The notes under the pieces: model-generated | Databases searched by the model: none | Told to the model about the DNA's origin: nothing | What the model saw: the letters and a program-made list of their open reading frames with translations, nothing else | Assembly (NCBI GenBank): GCA_029962745.1 | Contig: CM057162.1 | Coordinates: 5,146,802 to 5,210,801, forward strand | Source of the DNA: Echinometra lucunter | Lineage: Eukaryota > Echinodermata > Echinoidea > Camarodonta > Echinometridae | Reading direction: 5' to 3' | Length of the DNA: 64,000 bases | Program-made: the position numbers and the translations under genes | Shown: in pieces, positions 1 through 11,778 of the stretch | How the letters are laid out: every line of letters starts with the position of its first letter | Position numbering within the stretch: the first letter of the stretch is position 1

Positions 1-1019
1 ATTTGAAGGCATTTGAAGAGCAGTTTTTTTCTACTGTGATATTCTTCCTAACTGAACACCAAAGATTGAGAAAACTGACATATTTGATCTTTTCCATAAA
101 TCAGGCTTCTCTTAATTAAGTTGCCCGCAGCTGACGTGTGTTGTATATCCGGACCTCATTATGTGATCATACCCAGGAGTTATGCTAGTAGCTCGTTAGC
201 CATGCAGACTAATAAAACTAGTTCGATTATTTTGTTATGCCTAATCAAAGTAAAGTGTGTAACCTTATTACAAATTCCGAGGCGAAAATTTCACATTTTT
301 ATTCAAGTCAGTTATCCACATATGGCAGTGTTTCTGTTTTAGAGTTCTTATACATTTTTGTTTGCATTTTAAATTCTTTTTGTTTCGTTTACCTTCCATG
401 TTTATGTGTTCTGTCGCAATTTTAGTTTTGATTTCGTCTTGTAATATTCTCTCCTTTTTCCTCTTTCCATTTCTCTCCCCTTTCCTTTTTCATTTCCTGT
501 CTGAAACTATTTGATTTACCAGGCTTATACACGACAAGACCTGCTTCACTTTAGCCCCTCCACTACATGAATCAATTACATTGCATTTGTTTTCGTATTG
601 ATTTTTTATCATGACTGTAATTGATATCAGTAGGCCTATGTATTTCACAATGTATAGTTTGTATACTCATCAACTGATTTCTTTGGAAAATAGATTGAAT
701 AAAAAAAAGGAGAATTGAATTGAGTGATCTTATCGTGCATGTACATGTATCATAAGTCGCATCTAAATTAAAACTGATAGGTTTACATGTACTTCTATAA
801 AAATGCATGACATACATGTAAACTGTGCTGGTTTTTCTCGTTTACATGAAGTCAGAATAGTGATCTGATCTTAATCAAATTTGTTAAGGATCCATATGGC
901 AATTAACCCTACGAGTAAGAACCACATGGAATGTGAAAGTAAACGCGTTAAACAGGATACGGTACGCACTGTTAAAAATTGCTGTTGTAGAAAATTGCGG
1001 ACACGCAGAGTTGCCAGTA

Positions 1020-1436
1020 TTAACCCATTGGTGACAGAGGTCCACATTTTGTGGTTTGGCCTAATATCTTTTGATGCAAAGCCCTAAAAAATCATACCAA
1101 ATACATGAGCAGAAAGAGCAAAAAATTCTACACAAACTGTGCCCATTTTGGTTGCGTCAATATTCGTTGTTCAATGCTGAAATTTTTAAAAAGGAAAATA
1201 AGCATTAAAATCCTTAAATTGGCAATGTGATAGAAGGTTTAAAATCACCGTTTTCCCCTGCAAATTGGCAACTTTTTGACTTCCCATCGTAATTTCTGTC
1301 AATTTATATTCATTTCAGATACATGACGTTTTATAAGAAAAATGTAGCAATAAAATAAAAATGTTGGTGTTGCCAATTTGAAGAATAAAAGCTGATCAAA
1401 TTATGCTTTAAATAATTCCTGTCACGAATGGGTTAA
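1020..1436 (+). mobile_element. TTAA-flanked MITE (family M1), copy 1
   Basis: The element is bounded by TTAACCCATT and its inverted form AATGGGTTAA; further in, GTGACAG pairs with CTGTCAC. Inside, short stretches near each half say 'ttggcaa' in inverted or direct form. It has no coding capacity. The flanking TTAA is the target preference of piggyBac-type transposases, so a non-autonomous piggyBac-like element is a reasonable inference. The same element is at 11362-11778 (A2) and, inverted, at 58159-58573. Confidence 0.75.
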
Positions 1437-2331
1437 TGCAGTAAAATACTGCATCATTTACAGTCAAATGCTCCATTTTGTTGCTGTTTAGCCTATACTT
1501 TTATCGTAGAATAAACGATACAGTACTGTCAAAACAAACAAAAACAACCAAACAGTAAATTCCACATTATTTTTTTACAGTGCGTATTGGCCTAGATTAG
1601 CAGGGTGAGTCAGACAAAAATATGGGAGCGAGGGAAGAGGAGATAAAGGAAATGAAGAAAGGGGACTCGGGGGTGAGGAAGGGAGAAAATGACAGAGACG
1701 TAGATTAAAGGAATATTTGTAGTTTTCGAGGATGCTTACTTTTACTGTGTTCAAAATGAATGCAAACATATAATGAAACTACTTAATCGACGTTAAGTAT
1801 CGGGATGATTAGTGATTACATGATAAATTATAGTTGTTTTTTTTATATAACATAGACAAAGAGAGGGATATAGTGGCAAATAGGGAGAGAGAGAGAGAGC
1901 ACGTGGGAGAAGGAATTTAAAAAACGAAGAGAAGAGAAAACATTTACTCTCCTATTAGTTACAAAAATCTTCAAGAAAAATATCCATCAAGGAACAACAA
2001 TAGAAGGAAATTTATCGAACTTTGTTCCAAGAAGAACAGTTGAATAAAGGAAACAAAAATAAGAGTTTATTTTTTGTGATTCACTTAGAAGTAAATCACT
2101 CATGAACGATTTCATAATGATGCTTTCAACCGCTGACAGGTTGACTGGAGGTCCAAACGTCATGCACTATAGGGCCTTCCTTTGTTAGTGAAAGTGAGCT
2201 GGGAAGTGGGGGGGGGGGGGCATAAAACTGTTCGTAAAGTTACGCATGACTTTACAATGACTTGAATATGAAGTGACAGTCTGAGATGGGATGCCCACAA
2301 TTTTCCTGACGTTTTAACAAAGTGTGACTAC

Positions 2332-2540
2332 TCTCTCTCTCTCTCTAAAAAAAATAAAATAAAGAGTGAACGCGTTCTCTCTGTTAGGGGTGAATTTCAG
2401 AAGAGAGTGCATTTAGAGTGAATTAAGAGTGAATTAAGAGTAAAAATTGTGATATTCGCTCTTTATTCACTCTTTGAGGGGTGACCTCAGTGATCACTCA
2501 AGGATTGAGTGATCACTGAGGTCAGAATTGAGTGATCAAA
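2332..2540 (+). mobile_element. GAGTGA foldback MITE (family M2), copy 1
   Basis: A palindrome-rich non-coding element. It begins with a CT run and AAAGAGTGAACGCGTTC, contains AGAGTGAATTAAGAGTGAAT, then the inverted TTCACTC, and ends in GATCACTCAAGGATTGAGTG, which folds on itself. Other copies are at 12677-12890, 42430-42612 and 60607-60968, so it is a dispersed family and not local secondary structure. Confidence 0.65.
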
Positions 2541-5500
2541 TGAGTAGTACAAGCTAAATCGATTTTAAAGGGCGGGGGAGGGGGGGGGGGGTCATATAAG
2601 TGAATACTCAACGCTTTATTTCTTTGTGGGTGTCTTTAAATTGACATTTCCAGTAATTTCACAACTGATCACATGACATCACTAATACATAGTAAGGGGG
2701 TGCAAGGATTTCATGATAACGGGAATTTAAAATGTTATTCATGATAGATCTGCTCACTAATGTATTCCACTTAATGCACTTTTCCCTCCAGTATCCTTGG
2801 TTAATTACCAACCTTTCAGTTCACCTCCTATGTGTCATAGCATCAGAATACAAAGAATCCAGTTTGCATACATTATTTGTTTTGCTATGTCAGGCAAGCT
2901 TCTGGTAAACTTCTCAATTAATGGTGGAGTAGAATTCTCGCATGGGAACACAAATTCGGTATCTGTGGTTTCTTTTTCTTCCACTCTCTCTTTCTCCCTC
3001 TGTCTCTTTGTCTGTCTCTGTCTCTCTGTCTGTCTTTCCTTTCAGCTCTCTCTTTCTATATATCTTCCCCTCTTCTCTCAATTTCTACCTCCTGCCTTCT
3101 TTTCTCTCCTTTTCGAGAAGGATGGGGGGCAAGGTCGGGTGATGAGGGAACAAACATCATGCATCTCCCCCCCCCCCCCCCAAAAAAAAAAAAAAAAAAA
3201 AAAAAGATAAATAAATAAATAAATAAAATAAAAATAATGACATAAATAAATAAAAAGGAAGGAAGGAAAGTAATACCTGCAACTCTACAATGACAAAAGC
3301 TACAAACATTACTAGTGACTCGACAGAGTTTTCAACAAATAAAAAAAGGGGTTCATGTCAACCAATTTATTACAATAACACAATGTAATATTCTGTATGA
3401 CACAAACTTCACCGAGTATGGAATACAGGTTCAGGGATATGTCATCATGAAGGGAAATTAACGTCAGACAAGTATGCTGGACAACATGAGTATGAGCATT
3501 GGTTGAATGACACATGTCCCAGCATCATGCAGTATCAATTTTATACACTCAGTGAATATTGAACATAAGCCTTGGACTAAATGCTCTATCAAACTTTTAC
3601 CCTATGTTTTACGTTTATCTCTTTTTTTCTTCTTCTTCTGTAAACTCCTTTAAATTTGATTGTAAAGCGCATTTTCCATTCTGCACTCTGATAGCCTTAA
3701 CTTCTTATCAAATTCATATAAGCAGGGATGCCAAGCTTGTCAAAACCACTGTAATATTTTGAGGGATGAAAAAAAAAAGTGTTTTGGTGAAAAAAAAGTA
3801 CTTTCACCTTTTCTGCAAATGGCAAGTGTAGTAATACAATTTGGGGAAAAAAATAATCTATTGCTCATACTGATCTCAAAGGATAAATGTTGGTTCATTC
3901 ACAGTCCATATTTAGCTGAAATCTTGCTTGAACCTTGAAAATTTGTTACTTGTACAACACCTCAGACATGTTTACTCTTAACCTAAAACTTTGCAAAACC
4001 TGATGCATATGTAACTGATAATGACTACTATTTCCTGGAGTGAGAATCTTTCCATCCTTTCAAAAATTCACTACAGTATTTGATCACTTTGGGGTAGGAA
4101 ACTTCCATGCAGCAGGCATACATGTAGTTGCAAAACCTGTCAAAGCTTCGTACATCTGGCAATTTCTGCTTTTATAGTTATATTTCAAAATTGTGTCACA
4201 AAATTCTTAAGCAATTTTTCTCTGGATAAGAATATAACATAACTATACTTGTCTCTATTATCAGAAATATTGCACTTTTTTTTTTATACAGTTTTCACAA
4301 AACAGAAAAAAGGGAAATGCTACACTTTCACCACATACCTACATGGAAGAGGTGATCCATCTTTTCTGTTTTTACCTAATATGCATACATGTACCAGATA
4401 ATTCATAAAATACAGGAGATACATGATATTGGTGCAGGTCCATTCAAAGTTAGACACTTTGAGTATCATGGTAATTGTTTGACCATACTAAGCCATGTAA
4501 GCATGATGCATATGAATATGGATGTTTGAAACATCATATAGAATCAATACATCCAATCAAATCAGACAGCATGACAGGCCACAATCAGGTCAAACATGTA
4601 TCCGTTAACTTCTTTTGAGGAAACAAAGTTCAAATTTCAAAGTTGTAATACTGACATTCCAACGCCACTCGATTGTACAAACGGTTAATTTGAATTTGTA
4701 TAATAACAATGATACAAAAATAATAACAATAACAATAAGGAAAGCAATAATAATAATGATAATAACGAAAACATCACAACAACAATAACAACTGTAATAA
4801 TAATAATTCCAATATATGGCAGAATGAATCTTCACAATTCAGAAACCTGTTCAAGTTTCAGGAAAAGGCTGGACATTCCTCATTCAACCATACAGTACTG
4901 GACAAACTTTGCTGCTGACAGTATAGAACAAGCTGAAGTTCATGGAGTCTTATATCTGCTTGCATGACATATCAGTCAGAATCCACTCAGCATGAAGAGT
5001 CAATACATCTACATGTATCATGTCCTTGCCTGTAGCACTTGCCGGAGCCATTTTACCGGCTTGTTCAACCACGGCTCGGCACTGTTCACACCGTGTCCTA
5101 CATTTCACACAGAAACCTTTTCATCAGCCCTAGGATATTGCTAAGAGCAGCATGCAGACCATATGAACGGAGAAGCCCACTTTAAAATCAAGACCATACA
5201 CTTTCTCATTCATATCCACCTGTGGCATTGTACAGTGCATACCAAAAAATATACCCAACTTTGACAGTTTAAATAAAAATGTTTTATCCACATGATCTTG
5301 AAATTAAGCTTTCAGAATGGAAAAGGGCAGTTGATCCAAATCCACTGTCAGCCCAAACTTAGAAAAAAAGGATTGTGACAATAGTTTTTGAAAAGCCTGC
5401 TGCTCAGTCATCACAATTAGGAATAAGAAATACTCACAAAGAAGTCTTAGTCTTTACTATGATATAAATTTCTGGGTCACATAGATCATGCTTTTTGACT

Positions 5501-5669
5501 TACAAGCTGCCAAAGTTTGGTAGACTTTTTTTGATACACACTGTATATTTCACACTATGTTCCTGCATTCTGCACGAACACTTTCAGGCCAACGGCTTTA
5601 GTGTCCAGATCACTGCCTGCTTCATTCATGGAATGTCTATATTTTTCTGTCTCTGTATACTCTCTCTCC

Positions 5670-5748
5670 TCATGAACCTGGAGCATAGAAGGTAGATCTC
5701 TCAGCAGCATCTAAGGTGGCTTGGAGATTCAAATCAAACAGCTCACAT
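5670..5748 (-). pseudogene. TRAPPC4: TRAPPC4 last exon, duplicate copy in block A1
   Basis: On the minus strand an acceptor (ttctattccag) is followed by coding for the C-terminal 25 residues of TRAPPC4 and TGA, ending FYAPGS. The peptide is identical to that from 17466-17544 although the DNA differs. No exon 4 is adjacent in this copy: the expected neighbour lies beyond the N gap at 6342. The exon is not damaged; it is called a pseudogene only because it is isolated. It is probably the last exon of the other haplotype's TRAPPC4 allele. If the duplication is real, it is an orphan 3' exon. Confidence 0.8.
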
Positions 5749-5782
5749 CTGGAATAGAATAAGAGGATGCTTTTTTTTAGTA

Positions 5783-6202
5783 AAGCCAGCTGCACAATAT
5801 ACGATCCGACTGCGACCCGATTTTCGAACAAATGGCATTTAGCATTGAATATAAAAAGTTTAAACAAGTAACATTATCTTCTTTGAAGTTCAGAAAAATG
5901 AAAGGAATACTAAAATTGAAATTTTGGTTAACTGCAAGCCTTGTGGTAGGAGTAAAGACCAAATCGGCTTCAAATCGTAGCCGATCAAAAGATTGCTATG
6001 ACGTCACTACGATTTGGAATCAAGTGTGCTTTTATTTTTGTAGGGAGGCTTGCAACAGCCCAGAATTTCGATTTTTGTATTCATACAACTATCTGCAACT
6101 TTGATCATTAAGATTTCATATGTTCGAATGCTCATATCAAAGGCTATAACAATTTTTTCCAAAATCGGATCGAGACAGATCGTATAGTGTGCGCCGGGCT
6201 TA
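5783..6202 (+). mobile_element. MITE with long TIRs (family M3), copy 1
   Basis: The left end carries AAAGCC followed by ACGATCCGACTGCGACCCGA, and the right end the inverted match ending TCGTATAGTGTGCGCCGGGC. The imperfect terminal inverted repeats are about 40 bp. The interior is AT-rich and non-coding. Other copies are at 17577-17996 (A2) and 40647-41043 (intron 2 of the Ig receptor gene). A SINE-like sequence starts directly after its right end. Confidence 0.75.
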
Positions 6203-6341
6203 ATAATAATAATACTGGATATTTATATAGCGCACATATCCACCAAACAAGGTGCTCAAGCACTCCCAATATCACCCTGGCTCAGCTAGGCTACCAATAT
6301 CAGTGCTTACAGCTTTCAAGGAATTCCTTCCTGATGGTACC
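6203..6341 (-). mobile_element. SINE-like repeat, cut by the assembly gap
   Basis: Starts with (TAA)n and continues through sequence that matches 17997-18130, ending ctgatggtacc at the first N. The full version at 17997-18262 shows the tRNA-like head that is missing here. Confidence 0.6.
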
Positions 6342-6841
6342 NNNNNNNNNNNNNNNNNNNNNNNNNNNNNNNNNNNNNNNNNNNNNNNNNNNNNNNNNNN
6401 NNNNNNNNNNNNNNNNNNNNNNNNNNNNNNNNNNNNNNNNNNNNNNNNNNNNNNNNNNNNNNNNNNNNNNNNNNNNNNNNNNNNNNNNNNNNNNNNNNNN
6501 NNNNNNNNNNNNNNNNNNNNNNNNNNNNNNNNNNNNNNNNNNNNNNNNNNNNNNNNNNNNNNNNNNNNNNNNNNNNNNNNNNNNNNNNNNNNNNNNNNNN
6601 NNNNNNNNNNNNNNNNNNNNNNNNNNNNNNNNNNNNNNNNNNNNNNNNNNNNNNNNNNNNNNNNNNNNNNNNNNNNNNNNNNNNNNNNNNNNNNNNNNNN
6701 NNNNNNNNNNNNNNNNNNNNNNNNNNNNNNNNNNNNNNNNNNNNNNNNNNNNNNNNNNNNNNNNNNNNNNNNNNNNNNNNNNNNNNNNNNNNNNNNNNNN
6801 NNNNNNNNNNNNNNNNNNNNNNNNNNNNNNNNNNNNNNNNN
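6342..6841. other. Assembly gap of exactly 500 N
   Basis: The run of N is exactly 500 long, the same length as the second gap at 26001-26500. That equality indicates a conventional placeholder, so the true distance is unknown. It separates block A1 from the TM2 gene and hides the 5' exons of that gene. Confidence 0.98.
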
Positions 6842-7947
6842 TCCCCCTTGGATTTCTTGGACTGCACCACTTTTACTTGGGACGTATAGGTATCGGATTC
6901 CTCTATTTCTTCACTTTCGGTGTGTTTGGGATCGGATGGATCATCGACTGGTTTCGGCTTCCATATCTGGTGAGGAAGACGAACGAGAAAAGAAGGGCTG
7001 ATGCAGAGAGGGGGTATGTCCTGTATGGGGCCCTTTTGATGAGCTGTACGAGAGGAGTTTATGTTCAGCCTATCTTTTCTGGCTACCACCCGTTGGCATT
7101 TTCGGTAAGTACTGTACCAGTCTTCAGCATTTCACCATCTCTCTCCCCCCCCCCCCCCCTCTCTCTCTCTCCCTCTCGGGGAGGGGGGGGGGGGGGCTGG
7201 CATATGGCGGGTGCAGGATTGATTTCATTTCATTTTTTTTCTTTTTCTTTTCTTTTAATTGTTTTTCGGGGGATTCTGAACACAATAAACAGAATTGAGG
7301 GCTATTTTCATGTTGTGAACAAAGGGATATGTCAGCTTGTTTCTACTGGAGTTGTCAAATTCGCCGGGGGGGGGGGAGGGGGAATAAATTCCACTGACGT
7401 CCACCGTGGTCGTGCATGTTTCGTTTTGGGTTTTTTTTCTGTCGAGCTGTTGGTATTATTGTGCCTTCTATACTTTTTATAACTTATAAATGCATTAGTT
7501 TAAATTTACATCTTCGGACTTTAAAATATAATCGCCAACAAATCTGCATTTGTAAAATATCGTTAGACTTATTGGGTAAAGTGTTAAAGGTGATTATTTA
7601 AGTATTAAAAATCGCAATATTAATAATTTGAAATTCAACAGTTGGGGTGAGATTGTGATAAAAGATCGTTGACATATTTAGCACCCCGTCCCCATTTTAT
7701 AGCTTTTAAAATATTTGTTTTTCAGTTCATGCAAAGAGGAAGGCGTAGTTTGCATGTCAATTTGACTATTATCTTCAAGTCGATTCATTTATATCTTCTT
7801 CGAGTTCAAAAATTTGAATAATTTGATTATTTATTACTATCACTTATGACTTCATTTACTTTAAATCGGTATGATGTTGTTTCGTCAATACTAATTTTCG
7901 AACATCCGTTCATTATGTCATATTCACTTTATAATGGAATGAATGAA

Positions 7948-7986
<39 letters not shown>

Positions 7987-9909
7987 ATGAATAAATAAAT
8001 GAATGAATAAATGAATAAATGAATAAATAAATGAATGAATAAATGAATAAATAATGAATAAAATAAATGAATGAATAAATGAATGAATGAATAAATGAAT
8101 GAATAAATAAATAAATAATGAAAAATAAATAAATGAATAAATAAATAAATAAATAAATATATAAATGAATGAATAAAAACTCCCAATGCACTGGCGGACT
8201 GAAGTTTCTCTGGCCTTGTTGAAGCTCGGGGGTGGGGGTACATATGCTACATGCACCTCGGCCTATCCCATGACCCTTAATTAGATCTGTCACTGAATCG
8301 CCTCTTTACTTACAAACTCGGCAAGACTTCCTTTTGCAACAGCTATCCAAATTGAATACACAGGGGTGTGAAATGGGAAGAATAAATAAATAAATAAATA
8401 AATATTAATATAAATAAATATTTAAGATTGTTAGGCCCCATCAAAAATATCGCCCTCTTTTAGAATGACGGGTTAGAGAGCACGTAAACACAACATTTGG
8501 GTGTCTTTCACTAAGGAAATCTTTCCCCAAATTGGTTTATGGAATGTCGCATGACTCTCTCAGGAACGTGCTAATCCTCGGTAAGTTATGGTAGTAAGTA
8601 ACGTCCGGGGGAGCGTTTCATCAACATTGTTGTCTGACAAGTTGTCAGATCTGACATCTTTCCTTGATTTTGATTGGCTGAGAAGCATCGTTACTATGGC
8701 AACTGTCGGATAAAACATCCAACAAGTCCTTTCATGAAACGCCCCCCTGATTCCGAAGTCGCACATAATACAATGGGGCGGATCATGAAATTTGTAAAAG
8801 AGAGGGTCCAAGTCATTTTTTCTTTTTTTAGTCTTACAACCCCCCCCCCCTCCTTTCCCCAAACCATCAAGATATCGCATTTTTTTCTCTCAAGTTCTCG
8901 ACAAGCAAAAATGATAAACACCAAAACAAAAATAAATACATGTAAATCAGGTTGGAAGTGCCCCCTGAAAGCATCACTGATTATAGAAATTATTTCTTTG
9001 TCTACTGCAGGTGCCCATCATTACTACCTAGGTCGTATTGGTTATGGAATCATATACAGTCTTACCCTGGGTCTCTTCGGCGTTGGATGGCTGTTCGATT
9101 TCTGTCGCATCTGGGTTCTCACCCGACGAGCCAACGAGGAGATCCGCACTTTACGCTCCGGAAGACCTCTTTCTACGGATCCCGGTGATCGTATGTACCT
9201 CGATGATGCCTACTCTCTGGCCTTCCCCCTTGGATTCTTGGGTCTGCATCACTTCTACATGCACCGTTGGATGTTTGGTATTACTTACTTCTTGACCTTC
9301 GGATGCATGGGCATTGGGTTCCTGGTGGACCTGGTGAGGATGCCATACTTGTTTAACAGGACCAAGAACGAAATGAAGGCTAACCAGGAGAAGTTCCACC
9401 TGGATGATGCATACCTAATGTGGTTTCCTCTAGGGGTTCTTGGCATGCATCACTTTTATCTACATCGGGTTGGATGGGGCTTTGCATACTTTTTCACGTT
9501 CGGTTTATTCGGAGTCGGCTGGCTGATTGACTTCTGCAGGTTGCCCGGCCTCGTCAGAAGAGCCAACGAAAGGCGAAATCACGAGAACCTTCTCGGAAAC
9601 CAGTACCGTCAAAACGGATCGCCACCATGCCATTGTGAGGGCGCTGTCCATCCAGAACATGACGCAAGCAATGCAACGTCGTACCAATCCATCCAGGCCC
9701 CGGCTGGCCAACGGAACATGTTAGTGTATGCATTCCCACTGGATCAGCACGGGCATCCGGTATGGTCGGAGAGAAGTGTCTGGACACAGGGCAACTTGGG
9801 ACCTGATACAACCACCCCGACACACTGGCAACCCGGAGTGAATGGGCCGGCACCAGCTGATCCACCACCGCCTTATGCTCCCGCTGCACCAAGCTATAGT
9901 CAGACATGA
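6842..9909 (+). CDS. Multi-TM2-domain membrane protein, 5' end missing
   Basis: Two exons are visible: 6842-7104 (donor GTAAGT) and 9011-9909 (acceptor tctactgcag, stop TGA, AATAAA at 10132). They encode four TM2 units in tandem. Unit 1 is 6844 to about 7000; unit 2 straddles the intron (GIFG joined to [10 protein letters not shown]); units 3 and 4 lie in the second exon. Each unit has a G-x-HHFYL-type turn, two membrane segments rich in Gly and Phe, and an Asp-x-x-Arg motif (IDWFR, FDFCR, VDLVR, IDFCR). TM2 domains pack as helical hairpins in membranes; the biochemical role of multi-TM2 proteins is not known to me. After unit 4 comes a tail of about 100 aa, Gln/Pro-rich, with PPPPY near the C-terminus. 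The start codon and any further TM2 units are in or beyond the N gap. A reading-frame break at about 7010-7014 is described under findings. The tandem-TM2 identification is firm; the function is not. Confidence 0.88.
7005..7040 (+). other. Frame break inside TM2 exon
   Basis: Upstream coding (…KRRADAERG) is in one frame, and downstream coding ([15 protein letters not shown]…) is in the frame that joins correctly to the next exon through the donor at 7105. The two frames differ by one missing base. The most likely place is the G5 run at 7010-7014. There is no room for an intron. The cause could be a homopolymer error in assembly or a genuine null allele. Confidence 0.7.
7935..8180. repeat. (AAAT/GAAT)n microsatellite
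   Basis: About 245 bp of tandem aaat and gaat tetramers with few interruptions. It makes long open frames of Phe-Ile-Tyr-Leu on the minus strand, which are artefacts. Confidence 0.95.
8606..8747 (+). mobile_element. GCGTTTCAT foldback MITE (family M4), copy 1
   Basis: Begins GGGGGAGCGTTTCATCAA and ends in the inverted form CATGAAACGCCCCCC. A second foldback inside pairs TGTCAGATCTGACA. The inverted relative at 32557-32719 shares the core (ccttgattttgattggctgag). Confidence 0.75.
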
Positions 9910-10131
9910 GTCCAGATTGTAAGGTGTATGACCAAAGAGATCAACAGTACATGGGAAGGATTGAAGTATAATATGGTGAAAATCAGTGCATCTAATCAGG
10001 AAGAGGGGATGGGGTGGGATGGTAAAGAAACAGATTCATGTAGATTCCGAGTCCAAAAAAAAAAAAAAAAAAAAAAAGAAAAAAAAAGAGAGAAGGGGGG
10101 GGGGGGGGTCTCAGATAATAGAAAGGGCCAC

Positions 10132-10137
10132 AATAAA
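10132..10137 (+). terminator. Poly(A) signal of the TM2 gene
   Basis: AATAAA lies about 220 bp after the TM2 stop codon and is the first good hexamer downstream on this strand. Confidence 0.5.
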
Positions 10138-10275
10138 ATGAGGACTACATTAAACTGGACTCCGACTTCAACTATAGATGTAGAAATGTTGAGTAAATAT
10201 TTCTTTTTTTAATGTGACATGAATGTTCCATGCGATTCTTCTGTTATTCCTATATGCCAGGTAGTCATATTTCGA

Positions 10276-10348
10276 ATTTGAATTTGAATTTGAATTTGAA
10301 TTTGAATTTGAATTTGAATTTGAATTTGAATTTGCATTTGAATTTGAA
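10276..10348. repeat. (GAATTT)n microsatellite at the edge of block A2
   Basis: About twelve hexamers with one variant (GCATTT). The window's first base falls just after the same repeat in copy A1, so the duplicated block probably continues to the left of the window. Confidence 0.95.
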
Positions 10349-11361
10349 GGCATTTGAAGAGCAGTTTTTTTCTACTGTGATATTCTTCCTAACTGAACAC
10401 CAAAGATTGAGAAAGCTGTCATATTTGATCTTTTCCATAAAACAGGCTTCTCTTTATTAAGTTGTCCCCAGCTGACGTGTGTTGTATATCCGGACCTCAT
10501 TATGTGACCATACCAAGGAGTTATTCTAGTAGCTCGTTAGCCATGCAGCCTAATAAAACTAGTTGGAGTATTTTGTTAAGCCTAATCAAAGTAAAGTGTG
10601 TAACCGTATTACAAATTCCGAGACGAAAATTTCACAATTTTATTCAAGTCAGTTATCCACATACAGCAGTGTTCCTGTATTAGAGTTTTTATACATTTTT
10701 GTTTGCATTTTAAATTCTTTTTGTCTCGTTTAGCTTCCATGTTTATCTGTCGCAATTTTAGTTTTGATTTCGTCTTGTAATATTCTCTCCTTTTTCCTCT
10801 TTCATTTCTCTCCCCTTTCATTTTTCATTTCCTGTCTGAAATATTTGATTTACCAGGCTTATACACGACAAGACCTGTTTCACTTTAGGTCCCTCCACTA
10901 CATGAATGTTATATCACTGAAGCGCTGAATCAGTCTCTTTGCATTTGTTTTCGTATTGATTTTTATATCATGACTGTAATTGATATCAGTGGGCCTATGT
11001 ATTTCACAATGTATAGTTTGTATACTCATCGACTGATTTCTTTGGAAAATAGATTGAATAAAAAAAGGAGAAGAATTGAATTGAGTGATCTTATTGTGCA
11101 TGTACAATTAAAACTGATATTAGGTTTACTTGTAGTTCTATAAAAATGCATGACATACATGTAAACTGTGCTGGTTTTTCTCGTTTACATGAAGTCAGAA
11201 TAGTGATCTGATCTTAATTAAATTTGTTAAGGATCCATATGGCAATTAACCTAAGAGTAAGAACCACAAGGAATGTGAAAGTAAACGCATTAAACAGGAT
11301 ACGGTATGCACTGTTAAAAATTGCTGTTGTAGAAAATTGCGGACACGCAGAGTTGCCAGTA

Positions 11362-11778
11362 TTAACCCATTCGTGACAGAGGTCCACATTTTGTGGTTTG
11401 GCCTAATATCTTTTGATGCAAAGCCCTAAAAAATCATACCAAATACATGAGCAGAAAGAGCAAAAAATTCTACACAAACTGTGCCCATTTTGGTTGCGTC
11501 AATATTCGTTGTTCAATGCTGAAATTTTTAAAAAGGAAAATAAGCATTAAAATCCTTAAATTGGCAATGTGATAGAAGGTTTAAAATCACCGTTTTCCCC
11601 TGCAAATTGGCAACTTTTTGACTTCCCATCGTAATTTCTGTCAATTTATATTCATTTCAGATACATGACGTTTTATAAGAAAAATGTAGCAATAAAATAA
11701 AAATGTTGGTGTTGCCAATTTGAAGAATAAAAGCTGATCAAATTATGCTTTAAATAATTCCTGTCACGAATGGGTTAA
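11362..11778 (+). mobile_element. TTAA-flanked MITE (family M1), copy 2
   Basis: Almost base-for-base copy of 1020-1436 with the same TTAACCCATT / AATGGGTTAA ends. It is in the duplicated block, so it is not an independent insertion. Confidence 0.75.

Larger units (their letters stand above)
1..6341. repeat. Block A1, near copy of block A2 (10344-18141)
   Basis: The block starts with the same bases as 10344 and stays collinear with A2 up to the first N gap, with scattered substitutions and small indels. The main difference is a transposon of about 1.65 kb present only in A2 (15429-17071). It contains TRAPPC4 exon 5 (5670-5748), a TTAA-flanked MITE, a GAGTGA foldback element, a second MITE at 5783-6202 and the start of a SINE. 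Apart from exon 5, I see no coding region; the small ORFs here are not conserved as proteins between the two copies. The copy ends at a 500-N gap, which suggests an alternative haplotype placed in tandem. A true segmental duplication is possible. The duplication may extend left of base 1. Confidence 0.85.
7105..9010 (+). other. TM2 gene intron with simple repeats and one MITE
   Basis: Holds poly-C/CT and poly-G tracts (7140-7195, 7365-7382), a large AAATGAAT-type microsatellite (7935-8180) and a GCGTTTCAT foldback element (8606-8747). The remainder is AT-rich with no coding signal. Confidence 0.7.

Noticed and set aside
7913..8293. Overlapping minus-strand ORFs of Phe-Ile-Tyr-Leu repeats
   Set aside because: They are translations of the AAAT/GAAT microsatellite and have no other support.
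10168..10460. Asn-Ser and Asn-Leu repeat ORFs
   Set aside because: They are products of the GAATTT hexamer repeat.
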